Part shown: in pieces, positions 52,300 to 60,981 of the stretch
Layout: every line of letters begins with the position of its first letter
Numbering within the stretch: position 1 is the stretch's first letter
From: Caballeronia sp031450805
GTDB taxonomy: Bacteria > Pseudomonadota > Gammaproteobacteria > Burkholderiales > Burkholderiaceae
NCBI RefSeq assembly: GCF_031450805.1
Contig: NZ_JARTVY010000005.1
Location: 1 to 64,000 of the forward strand
DNA length: 64,000 nt
Reading direction: 5' to 3'
Translations under genes and position numbers: made by a program
Notes under the pieces: model-generated
What the model saw: the letters and a program-made list of their open reading frames with translations, nothing else
What the model was told of the DNA's origin: nothing
The model's database searches: none

Positions 52300-54102
52300 T
52301 CACTGTGTATCGTCGACGCACAAGTCCGGATCGCTCACGACGCAATCGGCGCTCGGCATCGCGGGACCGCCGCGCACGCGCACGCCCGATTCTTTCGCCG
52401 AAATCCGCAAGCCCTTCGGCAGGAGAACCCACATTTGCGCCGGCTGCTTCATTTTGCTCGCCTTCTGCTGCGCGTCTGCCCCGGTGCCGAAGAAGTAGTC
52501 CGCGCGGACCGCGCCGCGAATCGCGCCGCCCGCGTCCTGCGCCATCAGCAGCCTCGTGATCGGCGCCCCCGACCCGGACTCGCTCGCATCGATGAAGACC
52601 GGTGCGCCGAGCGGCGTCGTGCGGGGATCGACGGCGGCGGAGCGTTCCGGCGACAACGGGACGCCGAGCGCGCCGATCGGCCCGGCGGGCGAATCGGGGA
52701 TGGGGCGGAAGAAGACGTAGCTCGGATCGGATGTCGCGAAGGTATAGGCGATGGGCGCTGCGTTCGTGCGCGGCGCGGCGGCCTTGTTCGTTGCACGCGG
52801 TGAATCGATCTGGGCGACGCCCGCGCTTGCGGTCTTCGCCGCCGGCGATGGCGTGCTCACGCGCGATGGGTGCACCGAAGGCGTCGCGCTCTTTGCAAGG
52901 TTGAAGCCGCGCAGGAGCGGCGAATCGGGTGCTTCGTCGGCGGCAGGCTCATCTGCGGCGCCGCGCAGCAGCGGGGATTGGGGCGTATCGCCGGATGCGG
53001 ATTCCGGCGTGTCGTCCGCGCTGGCCGCGCCTTCTTCCAGCGCGATTTCTACGCCGCGCACGAGCACCTTGCGGCCCTTGGTCTGCGCCGTCGCGACGGG
53101 AGGATTGAACGCGAAGCCGTTCTGTTCGGCATAGGCGAGGCGTATCACGCTCGTTCCGTCGGGCAGGATGATCTTGCCTGCGCCCTGCAGTTGCATCGAG
53201 TAGAGCATCGCCGGGTCGGCAACGTACGCGAGCACGGGCGCATCGATGCGGCCTCGTTCGATCTGCGCGCGCGACAGATACGGCACGATGCGTCCGCCCG
53301 CGACGCGCAAGCGGAGCTTCTTGTCGCGGATGTCGGGGATGCTGTTGCCGAGGTCGAGCGCATACACGTTCTTTGCGCGGCTCATCGACAGGGCGGTCAG
53401 CGGGACCACGGTGCGGCCCTCTACGCGGGCCATCGTCGGCTCCGAGCGGGCGCCGGGCGGGAGCTTGCGGGAATCCAGGAAGAGCATGTCGCGGGGGACG
53501 CCGTAGACCGGGTACACATAGGGCGGGTCGTAGCGGCGGCTGCCGCGCATCACGGGCTCGTAATAGCCGGTCAGCACGCCGCGTGATGTGCGGTCTACGT
53601 TGCGGATCTGGTACACCGTGAAGTTGTCTTCGAAGAAGCGCCTGATGGCCGCGGCGTTCGTCGCGCTGATGCCGCGCGAGGCGGCGCAAGGGGCCGCCCA
53701 GGCCGGTTTTGCGGCTAGCACCGAGCAGCTCTTTTTGAACGCTTCCCACGATTCCGATACGTCGTCGGTTGTCCAGCCCGGCACGGTTTTGAATTGCACT
53801 GGCGTGTACAGGGCGTTTTTTGTCGCGAATGCAGTCGCGGTTCCTGTTATCGATGCCGTTGGGGTCGCGGGTAATGGGCTCGTTATGCCCGGTTCCGGGC
53901 CCGTCGGAGTCGCGGGGATCATTCGGGGTTCTTCCGGTTGGTCTTGTTTTTCTTGTTCTCTTTCTCTTTCTCGTTCTCGTTGTGGGGTTTGTGTTGGGGT
54001 TTCTGCCTGCGGCGGGGGAGGGGTCGCGCAACCCGTTCCTAGTAGCAGTGCCACTGCTGAAGCTATCGTTAGAATTCGGGCGCTCGCTGCTCGTTCTGAC
54101 AT
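52300..54102 (-). CDS. mltA: Membrane-bound lytic murein transglycosylase A with a long insertion
   Basis: A 600-residue MltA, far longer than the ~365-residue Escherichia coli enzyme. The signal peptide ends in lipobox GTGC (Cys about 25). A charged low-complexity stretch follows (alternating Arg-Glu, about residues 41-60). The MltA domain begins about 100 (FKTVPGWTTDDVSE, GVLTGYYEPVMRGSRRYD) and the 3D domain lies near 500-560 (AQDAGGAIRGAVRADYFFG) with its catalytic-type Asp residues. Between them about 120 residues are disordered-looking, rich in Ala, Pro and Ser, with two SPLLRG repeats. It cleaves peptidoglycan to 1,6-anhydromuropeptides. Coding position is monocistronic. Confidence 0.9.
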   Translation of the reverse strand: MSERAASARILTIASAVALLLGTGCATPPPPQAETPTQTPQREREREREQEKQDQPEEPRMIPATPTGPEPGITSPLPATPTASITGTATAFATKNALYTPVQFKTVPGWTTDDVSESWEAFKKSCSVLAAKPAWAAPCAASRGISATNAAAIRRFFEDNFTVYQIRNVDRTSRGVLTGYYEPVMRGSRRYDPPYVYPVYGVPRDMLFLDSRKLPPGARSEPTMARVEGRTVVPLTALSMSRAKNVYALDLGNSIPDIRDKKLRLRVAGGRIVPYLSRAQIERGRIDAPVLAYVADPAMLYSMQLQGAGKIILPDGTSVIRLAYAEQNGFAFNPPVATAQTKGRKVLVRGVEIALEEGAASADDTPESASGDTPQSPLLRGAADEPAADEAPDSPLLRGFNLAKSATPSVHPSRVSTPSPAAKTASAGVAQIDSPRATNKAAAPRTNAAPIAYTFATSDPSYVFFRPIPDSPAGPIGALGVPLSPERSAAVDPRTTPLGAPVFIDASESGSGAPITRLLMAQDAGGAIRGAVRADYFFGTGADAQQKASKMKQPAQMWVLLPKGLRISAKESGVRVRGGPAMPSADCVVSDPDLCVDDTQ

Positions 54103-54207
54103 GATGTCCTCGACTTCTTTGCGCTATCCTTTTTTTGTTCGAATTGCTTAGCGAGTGAGTTCTGTATTTCCGCGTCGGTCTATTGGCGCGCCCCTCCCCG
54201 GGGCGGG

Positions 54208-54280
54208 GGTCACTTTCTTGGCTGTCGACCAGAGTTGGCGCTTTAGCGCCTTACTCTGGTCCCATGCAAAGAAAGTAACC
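54208..54280. repeat. Long imperfect hairpin, probable dispersed intergenic repeat
   Basis: The outer arms GGTCACTTTCTT (54208) and AAGAAAGTAACC (ending 54280) pair almost fully. Inside lies a second stem: CCAGAGT (54229-54235) with ACTCTGG (54253-54259) and GGCGC (54237) with GCGCC (54246-54250) around a TTTA loop. A GC-rich palindrome, CCCCTCCCCGGGGCGGGG, lies just 5' (54191-54208). Similar AAAGAAAGTAACC elements recur between genes in Burkholderiales genomes as I recall. It may act as a terminator between the kinase and mltA genes or as a mobile repeat. Confidence 0.6.
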
Positions 54281-54287
54281 AAAGAAA

Positions 54288-54522
54288 GCAGCTTTTCTTC
54301 GAACCGCCCAATGCACAGACTTGCGTGACCACTTCGTAGAAGATCGGTGGCACTCAGCTTGTAAAAAGCCCTGAATCACCTTCCACGCCCACTGACTACT
54401 GACGTCCTCCGAGCCCCTTGGCTCGTTAACGCCGATCTCTCATTTTTGCTCTGTCGCGGCTCATAGCCACGCCCCCTACTTGGACGATCCAACTACATCG
54501 ATCATGAACGTCGCCGCCCCAT
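54288..54522. repeat. Tandem duplication, copy 1 (includes a remnant of the kinase 3' end)
   Basis: These ~235 bases resemble 54537-54759 along their whole length, with runs of identity such as CGTCCTCCGAGCCCCTTGGC and CATAGCCACGCCCCC. Copy 1 carries an extra ~12 bases near 54342. Read on the minus strand, its last part (54476-54522) encodes GAATFMIDVVGSSK-stop, nearly the same as the C-terminus of the kinase at 54713 (GAATFKIDVVGSSR-stop). It therefore contains a detached copy of the kinase gene tail. No functional gene is seen in it. Confidence 0.8.
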
Positions 54523-54536
54523 GCTGACCACAGAAC

Positions 54537-54759
54537 GCAAGTCTTTCTCGTACCGCACGATGCACAAATGCGCGTACGCACTCCGTAGAACACGCTTGCA
54601 AAGAGCCTTGAATCACCTTCCGCGCCCACTGACTACTCACGTCCTCCGAGCCCCTTGGCTCGTTAGCACCGATCTCTTCTCTTTGCTCGTCACGGCTCAT
54701 AGCCACGCCCCCCTACCTGGACGATCCAACCACATCGATTTTGAACGTCGCCGCCCCAT
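54537..54759. repeat. Tandem duplication, copy 2 (overlaps the kinase 3' end)
   Basis: Second copy of the ~230-base direct repeat, 14 bases after copy 1. Its last 47 bases (54713-54759) are the real 3' end of the PpkA-like kinase gene; the rest is non-coding. The duplication thus spans a gene end and its downstream flank. Confidence 0.8.
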
Positions 54760-56563
54760 ACGCCACCGGGCACGACGGCGCCTCGCTCCCGCATGACGGC
54801 ACACCCGCAAACGGCGATGCACTCAGCGTCCGCTGCGCCGCCGCAACCGCCTGCGCCGACGCAGAAACACTGCCGAACACCGAGTCATGCGCCATATCCA
54901 GCGCCGAAAAATCGCGCGGAGCAAGCGACACGATCGCCAGAAAATGATTCTCCCCAACCGGCTCGCCCGCCTGCATCGGCCACGCCGCCCGCGGCAACAC
55001 CACTCGCTTGCCCGCCACCACCCGGTTGTCCCTGTCCAACTCATTCGGGAAAAGCTGCAAATACTGATTCGCAGGATCAACCGCGAAAACATACAGATAG
55101 CCAGCACGGTCGCTCGTCACAATGAAACGCAACCTGTCCCGATCCACCACCGCACGCTCGAGCGGCACCTCCACCCTCACCGCAACCGAAGGGTCCGACA
55201 ACGACACAATCCGCGCAAACTCCCCAGCCGGCGTGAACGGCGGCAACGCAGCCTGCAGCGGCACAACCGGCTCAGACACCGTCTCCGCCACAGACGCCGA
55301 GCGATCCGCCGCTAATTCCGTCCCATCCCTCCCATCCGTCCCGCTCGCCGGGCCTTCCACACGGACCGCAGGCGGACCATGCGACATCATCTTCGGCACA
55401 AGCCAGCCAAACCCCGCCACGGCCACAAGGACGCATCCCGCGCCTACCACCCATCTCACGCGACGCCGTGCCGTCGCCACCGCACGCGGCGGATCCCTTC
55501 CATCGACGACGCCCGCCCCGCGCTCCGCCGATGCCGCATCGAGCACAATCCCCAGCTCGTCGGCAAATTGCCGGTCCGTCTGCGGACGATCGGCCGGCAC
55601 TACCGCCAGCGCATGATCGACCGCCCTCAGAAAACGATCCGAATATCGTCCCGCCGCCAGCTTCGCAAGCGGCTGATAACTGTCGCTCACCATCCGCCCC
55701 ACGGACGGCGGCGGCGTCCTGCCCGTGATCGCGTAATAGACCAGCGCCGCAAGCGCATAGTGGTCCGTCCACGGTCCCTGCCTCAGCGACGAGACCTCCG
55801 CATACTGCTCGATCGGCGCATATCCCGGCTTCAGGATCACCGTCAGCGCCTGCGTCATGTCGCCGATCACGCGCCGCGCCGCGCCGAAATCGAGCAGCAC
55901 CGGCCGATGACCGTCGTCCAGCAAGATGATGTTGTCCGGCGCGATGTCGCGGTGAAAGCAGTTCGATGCATGCAGCACCGCGAGCGCATCCACGAGCGGC
56001 GTCAGCAGCGCGCGCAGCCACGCTTCGTCGGGCGGCCCCGGCATCGCTTTCAGCGCATCCTTCAGCGTCACGCCACGGTAATACGGCATCACCATGTACG
56101 CCGTGCCGTTCGCCTCCCAGAAGCGATACACCTTCACGAGCGACTGATGATCGAAGCGCGCGAGAAGCCGCGCCTCGTCGTTGATGAAACTCTTCAGCCC
56201 CGCGCGAAACATGCTCTCGTAGCGCGACGACTTCACCTGCACCTGCGTCGCGCCCACACGCGACGCCAGCGCCGACGGCATGTACTCCTTCAGCGCAACC
56301 TCGCGATCCAGCGACGTATCCAGCGCGCGATACACGATGCCGAAGCCGCCTTCGCCGATCAGGCCGAGAATCTCGAATTCGCCGAGCCGCGTGCCGGGCG
56401 GCAGCACGCCATCGGTCGCGGTCATGTCCGGCGACGGCGCGCGCGCGCCGCTCACGATTACCGTCCTGTCATCCCCGGCGTTCGCCTCGATGTTCACTTC
56501 GGTCCGGCCTTCGTCGCCGTCCTCCGGGACGCGCTCGCCGGGATGCCTGCCGGTGGCGTTCAT
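54713..56563 (-). CDS. ppkA: PpkA-like serine/threonine protein kinase with C-terminal DUF4384 domain
   Basis: A 616-residue Hanks-type kinase associated with T6SS control. Kinase domain about 64-340: IGEGGFGIVY (69-78), Lys92 in VALKEYMP, HRDIAPDNIILLDD (204-217), DFGAAR (225-230). One membrane helix (about 370-388) places the C-terminal part in the periplasm, where a DUF4384-like domain (about 475-560, GYLYVFAVDPANQYLQLFPN) may sense a signal. ATG 56563 overlaps the tagF stop (ATGA). In known systems PpkA phosphorylates an FHA protein and is opposed by PppA phosphatase; no pppA is visible here. Confidence 0.87.
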   Translation of the reverse strand: MNATGRHPGERVPEDGDEGRTEVNIEANAGDDRTVIVSGARAPSPDMTATDGVLPPGTRLGEFEILGLIGEGGFGIVYRALDTSLDREVALKEYMPSALASRVGATQVQVKSSRYESMFRAGLKSFINDEARLLARFDHQSLVKVYRFWEANGTAYMVMPYYRGVTLKDALKAMPGPPDEAWLRALLTPLVDALAVLHASNCFHRDIAPDNIILLDDGHRPVLLDFGAARRVIGDMTQALTVILKPGYAPIEQYAEVSSLRQGPWTDHYALAALVYYAITGRTPPPSVGRMVSDSYQPLAKLAAGRYSDRFLRAVDHALAVVPADRPQTDRQFADELGIVLDAASAERGAGVVDGRDPPRAVATARRRVRWVVGAGCVLVAVAGFGWLVPKMMSHGPPAVRVEGPASGTDGRDGTELAADRSASVAETVSEPVVPLQAALPPFTPAGEFARIVSLSDPSVAVRVEVPLERAVVDRDRLRFIVTSDRAGYLYVFAVDPANQYLQLFPNELDRDNRVVAGKRVVLPRAAWPMQAGEPVGENHFLAIVSLAPRDFSALDMAHDSVFGSVSASAQAVAAAQRTLSASPFAGVPSCGSEAPSCPVAYGAATFKIDVVGSSR

Positions 56564-57318
56564 GATGGACGATCCCGCAGCAGCGTCGTAAAGAGCGCCG
56601 TGTCCGGCAGGCCGTACACCGGCCAGATCGTGAACGGCCTGGGCGTCGCGTCCGGTAACTCGCCGGTCTCGTCGGACAGCGGCGCGGCCTGCGCCGACGT
56701 CCACATGCTCATGCCATACAGCTCCGTCTGCCAGATGGGGGCGAACGTGCGCGCAAGGGCATCGGGCAGCACGGCCGCCGACTGCACCGTCCACGGCTCG
56801 CTCAGCACCGCGGCGCGCGCGTTGTCGGACGGCGGCGCGAGCGCCGGCGCGGGAAGCGCAGCAAGTTGCGCATCGAGCCGCTCGATGCTGTGATCGAAAT
56901 CGAGCGCGGCCAGCGCGACGCCTTCGATTGCCGACAGCCATTCCCACAGCGCGACGATCTCGCCGCCCCGCGCGGGCGCGCACGGCAGCGACGCCGCGAT
57001 CGTCAACGGAAAATGCCGGCCCACGCGATCCACCGACGCCATCACCACGCCCGCCCAGCACTGCGTGAGCGCCGGAGCGATCGCGCCCGGCATCGCGAAG
57101 AAGCGCCACACCGGACACGTGAGATAAAGCGCGAGCCAGTCTGCGCCGAGTGCGAGCTGCGCCTCCCCGACGCGCTGCGCAAGCCACGCATCCCACGGCG
57201 CGACGAACGCATCCGACAAGCGCCGCGCCGCGAAATCGCCGAGCGAAGGCAGCTTCCCGTACCAGCCGGGAATTGCCGGCGTTTCATCGGCGAGGGCGTT
57301 GGCGAGATCGTCGCTCAT
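56560..57318 (-). CDS. tagF: T6SS accessory protein TagF (ImpM)
   Basis: A 252-residue DUF2094/TagF family protein, a post-translational repressor of T6SS firing in Pseudomonas. Motifs: PGWYGKLPSLGDFAARRL (residues 17-34), WDAWLAQRV, WRFFAMPGAI and a C-terminal GLPDTALFTTLL. The start lies 16 bases after the tssM stop and the stop overlaps the kinase start. The TagF-PpkA pairing fits a threonine-phosphorylation-type control module. Confidence 0.9.
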   Translation of the reverse strand: MSDDLANALADETPAIPGWYGKLPSLGDFAARRLSDAFVAPWDAWLAQRVGEAQLALGADWLALYLTCPVWRFFAMPGAIAPALTQCWAGVVMASVDRVGRHFPLTIAASLPCAPARGGEIVALWEWLSAIEGVALAALDFDHSIERLDAQLAALPAPALAPPSDNARAAVLSEPWTVQSAAVLPDALARTFAPIWQTELYGMSMWTSAQAAPLSDETGELPDATPRPFTIWPVYGLPDTALFTTLLRDRPS

Positions 57319-57334
57319 GGGCGTGCATCGGCCT

Positions 57335-60300
57335 TCATAGACGTTCGGGACACGAAAACGCGCGCAGGTCGGCGAGCCGGAAGGGATTCTCGACGCTGTT
57401 CGCCGTCACTTCGAAGCGCGCCTTGCGTCCCTCGATATCGAAGGTCACAACGAAGCGCTCCGGCTGGCCGGTCGGCTGCACGTCGACCCGGTCGAACATG
57501 CGAAAAAGCGCCCACGGTCCTTCGAAAACCAGATTGCTCGCCCCGTTCGACGGCGGCGGCGTCAGTTGCAGGCTCACGCGGCCGGAGCCTCGCGCGCCGG
57601 GCCACTGGACCGTCGCGGGAACCTGCGGGCCGTGCGCGTAGGTGAGAATCTGCCCGTCGATGTCGAGCGTGAAGGAAAGGATCGTCGGGTCCATGTCGAG
57701 CGGCTTGAACTGCAGCGCAAGCGCCGGCGTCTTGCCGCCGCCCCGGAAGAACACGCCGCGAATCGTGGCCGCGCGCTCGAACTGCGCGAGCCCGGCCGGA
57801 CTGATCTGCGCCGCGCTCGAATCGGATTTCTTGAAGGCCCACGGTTTCGCGGATACATCGACGTCCTGCGCGAGATGCTTCTGGAAGAAATCGTCGAACT
57901 TGCCGCCGGGCGCGAACAGCGCGCCGAAGTCCTCGGGCAGCACGTCGCGTCCCGACGCCTGCACGAACGGATAACGACCGCCGAGCGCCCGATCGCAGAA
58001 CGACGAAATCGATTCCTTCAGGTCCGCCGAAAGGTTCACGCGCCGCGCCTGCAGCGTTTCCGCCGCGCCCTGGCTGCCGAGATCGAGCAGCGCCGTGCGG
58101 ATCGGCTCCGGCATGCGCGCAGCCTGCGAACGCAGCTTCGCGGGGGCGTCGGAGGGGGGCGGGGCGGTCTTCTGCTGCAAGGCTTCGTTGGTGGCGCTCA
58201 GGTACGCGTAGACATCGTTGATGAGGGCGAGCGTCTGCATGATCGGCGCGGGCTGCCCGGCGCCGGGACTCGTCGCGAGCGCGTGCAGCGCGGCGAAGCG
58301 ATCGTCGACGATGCTTTCTAGCCGCGTGCCCGGCGCGACGGGCGCGATCTTCGTCGGGTCCGGTCCGCGGATGATCTTCTCCAGCCGCTTGCGCGCCGCG
58401 CTGATCCTGTCGTTCGCCTTGTCGACGACGGTCGTCTCGTCCTGTGGCTTCGCGGCGAGCGTCGTTTCACGCGATGCCGCCTGCACGAGCATCGCGAGCG
58501 GCGAATCGGGCGCGGAGAGAATGCGCGCGATCTGCGCCGATTGGGACAGGCTGTCCGCGCGCACGATGCGGATATCGTTCAGGAATTCCGTCCAGGTGCG
58601 CGCATAGTCCTGCAGATACAGCAGCCGCACGTCCTGCGTCAGCCGCTGCATCGCTGCCGGATCGCCGCGCCGCAGGCCGCTCTGATCGCGGATGCCGAGC
58701 ACCCACGGTTCCTCGGCGGCGAGTTGCGCGGCGGTGTCGTCGACGGCCTTGAGAAACGCCTTGTGATAGCCGTCGAACGAATACAGGCCCGGCACGCCGC
58801 GCGTGAGCGGTGCGCCGCTCGCCCGCACGAAGACGAGTTGGGCATTCGGCCCGCCCGCGCGCGTGACGGTGAACTCGGGATAATCCGCGCCGACGCCTTG
58901 CTGCTTCACGCGCCCGTAGACCCGCTGCGCGAGCGTGCTGGCGGCGAGCATCGCGCGCACGCTCGCGACGAGCCGTTCGTCGAACGGTAGATTCGGATGC
59001 ACGACGCCGCGCGACAGCAGGGCGTCGAGATGACGGGCGAGCGCCGCGCGTTCCTCGTTGCCGACATCGCGCGGCAGCGAGCGGTCCCAGTCGGTGACGA
59101 TCCACACCTTCAGCGCATCCGGGTCCTGATGTTCGGGCTGATTCAGCATCAGATACGCCTTCAGCGCCTCGTACGCATAGCCCGGGTTCGACGCGTTCGC
59201 GCTGCGCGCCTGCTCCTCGATGCGCGCGGCCAGCTTCGGCAGGAACAGGTCGGTCAGGAGCCGTTCGTACGCGCCGGTCGCGGCCGCGTCGAGCTTCGCG
59301 CCTTGCCACAGGCCCCATTGCATCGCGAGCGGCGGATGCGCGGCATCGACTTGCGGCGTGGAGCCGAGCTTCTGCACGGCCGATAACAGCGGCAACTGCG
59401 CGACGAGACTCGCATTCGCCGCCGATGTCCCCGCTACCGCGTCCTTCGCGGTGCGCGCGGTCCGCTCGACGTCCTCGACATAGGCGCGATTGCGCAAATA
59501 GCTCGTACCCCAGAGCGCCAGCACGCACGCGCTCGCCGCCGCGATGCCCGCGTACGCCGACAGCCGCCGCACATGCCGCCGCCGCGCCCATTGCACGTTC
59601 GACCCGGCAAGTCCCTGCTCGGCGAAAACGACCTGCTTCAGCAGCCGCTCGATGAAGTAGCTGCGCCCGCTCGACGGACGCGGCGGCGTGCCACGCTCCA
59701 CGCGGTCCATGCGGAAGGCGCGCGCGAGCGCACCCATCACGCGGTCGATCGGCGTGCCTTCCTGCGTGCCGCTCGTGAAGTAGACGCCGCGCAAGAAAGG
59801 CAGCTCGTCGTGCTTCGAGTGCATGAAGGTTGCGCTGAGCGCCTCGGCGAGAAGCGGCTTGAGCGCCGCGAACTGCTGAGGAAAGCCGATGATTGCCGCG
59901 CGCTCGGCCAGCCCGCTTTCCTGATGCAGACGATCGTGCAGCCGCCCGACGAGCCGCGCTTCGAGCGCATCGAGTTCCGCGTCGACGCGCGCGGCGAATT
60001 CGTCATCGGTCAGGGCGCGGCCCGGTTCGTACGGAAACGTGAAGCCGAAGACCTGCGCGCGCTCTTCCTTCGACATATCCGCGAAAAATTCGGTGAAGCC
60101 CGCGAGCAGGTCCGCCTTGGTCACGAGCACATAGACGGGAAAGCGCGTGCCGAACGCCTGGATCAGCTCGCGCATGCGGGCGCGCAGCGTCGCGGCCCGC
60201 TCAGCCACTCTCTCGCCGGCGCCGGCGTGCGAGGCCGCGAGCAGGTCGGGCACGGCGAGCGTGAGCAGCACGCCGTTGATCGGCTGGCGCGGGCGGGTTT

Positions 60301-60979
60301 TTTTCAGCAGCGCGAGAAAGCCTTGCCACGCGGCGTGATCGGCGTCGCGGTCGCTATCGTGCGTGGTGTAGCGGCCCGCTGTGTCGATCAGCACGGCTTC
60401 GTCGGTGAACCACCAGTCGCAGTTGCGGGTGCCGCCGACGCCGCGAATCTTGTCGGTGCCGAATCGCTCGGCGAGCGGGAAGCGCAGCCCCGAGTGGACG
60501 AGCGCCGTGGTCTTGCCCGCGCCCGGCGCGCCGATGAACATGTACCACGGCAACTGGTAGAGATATTGCCGCCCCGAGAACGTGATCCAGTCGCGCCAGC
60601 CGGGCTTGCCGCCGGACGCGGTGAGGCGCGCTTCCCGCAGCACGGCGAGCGCTTCGTCAAAGCGTTGCGCGAGCGTCGCGACTTCGGCTTCTCCGGCGCC
60701 CGGCGCGGCGGCGTGTGCGGGCGTCGTGTCATGGCTCGCGAGTCCCGCCGACAACGCCGCCTGCGTGCGCCGCGCCCGCCACGCGACGTAAAGCCGCCGC
60801 ACCACGAGCAGCAATGCGACGCAGCAGATGGCGATGAACCGTGCCGTCGTGGATTCGAGCGGATAGTTGCCCGCGAACGACAGCAGCGGTCCCGCGATCC
60901 AGACCGCTCCGGCAATCAGCAGGAATCCGATGATCGTCAGCAGCACCGGATGAAAGAGGATCGACAGAATCTTCTTCAT
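57335..60979 (-). CDS. tssM: T6SS membrane-complex protein TssM (IcmF)
   Basis: A 1214-residue inner-membrane protein. Two N-terminal helices (about 9-30 and 47-64), a cytoplasmic NTPase-like domain with intact Walker A GAPGAGKT (150-157) and Walker B LIDTAGRY, a third helix near residue 475, and the large periplasmic part ending in the TssM C-terminal domain that contacts TssJ. ATG 60979 is 2 bases after the tssL stop; the long frame upstream is a shadow of tssL. The complete Walker A suggests ATP binding, which not all TssM keep. Confidence 0.94.
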   Translation of the reverse strand: MKKILSILFHPVLLTIIGFLLIAGAVWIAGPLLSFAGNYPLESTTARFIAICCVALLLVVRRLYVAWRARRTQAALSAGLASHDTTPAHAAAPGAGEAEVATLAQRFDEALAVLREARLTASGGKPGWRDWITFSGRQYLYQLPWYMFIGAPGAGKTTALVHSGLRFPLAERFGTDKIRGVGGTRNCDWWFTDEAVLIDTAGRYTTHDSDRDADHAAWQGFLALLKKTRPRQPINGVLLTLAVPDLLAASHAGAGERVAERAATLRARMRELIQAFGTRFPVYVLVTKADLLAGFTEFFADMSKEERAQVFGFTFPYEPGRALTDDEFAARVDAELDALEARLVGRLHDRLHQESGLAERAAIIGFPQQFAALKPLLAEALSATFMHSKHDELPFLRGVYFTSGTQEGTPIDRVMGALARAFRMDRVERGTPPRPSSGRSYFIERLLKQVVFAEQGLAGSNVQWARRRHVRRLSAYAGIAAASACVLALWGTSYLRNRAYVEDVERTARTAKDAVAGTSAANASLVAQLPLLSAVQKLGSTPQVDAAHPPLAMQWGLWQGAKLDAAATGAYERLLTDLFLPKLAARIEEQARSANASNPGYAYEALKAYLMLNQPEHQDPDALKVWIVTDWDRSLPRDVGNEERAALARHLDALLSRGVVHPNLPFDERLVASVRAMLAASTLAQRVYGRVKQQGVGADYPEFTVTRAGGPNAQLVFVRASGAPLTRGVPGLYSFDGYHKAFLKAVDDTAAQLAAEEPWVLGIRDQSGLRRGDPAAMQRLTQDVRLLYLQDYARTWTEFLNDIRIVRADSLSQSAQIARILSAPDSPLAMLVQAASRETTLAAKPQDETTVVDKANDRISAARKRLEKIIRGPDPTKIAPVAPGTRLESIVDDRFAALHALATSPGAGQPAPIMQTLALINDVYAYLSATNEALQQKTAPPPSDAPAKLRSQAARMPEPIRTALLDLGSQGAAETLQARRVNLSADLKESISSFCDRALGGRYPFVQASGRDVLPEDFGALFAPGGKFDDFFQKHLAQDVDVSAKPWAFKKSDSSAAQISPAGLAQFERAATIRGVFFRGGGKTPALALQFKPLDMDPTILSFTLDIDGQILTYAHGPQVPATVQWPGARGSGRVSLQLTPPPSNGASNLVFEGPWALFRMFDRVDVQPTGQPERFVVTFDIEGRKARFEVTANSVENPFRLADLRAFSCPERL

Positions 60980-60981
60980 GT

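Noticed and set aside
54476..54706. 76-codon minus-strand frame in the repeat gap
   Set aside because: Its C-terminus is similar to the kinase tail only because it lies in the duplicated copy; the rest is non-coding repeat sequence, so it is not a gene.
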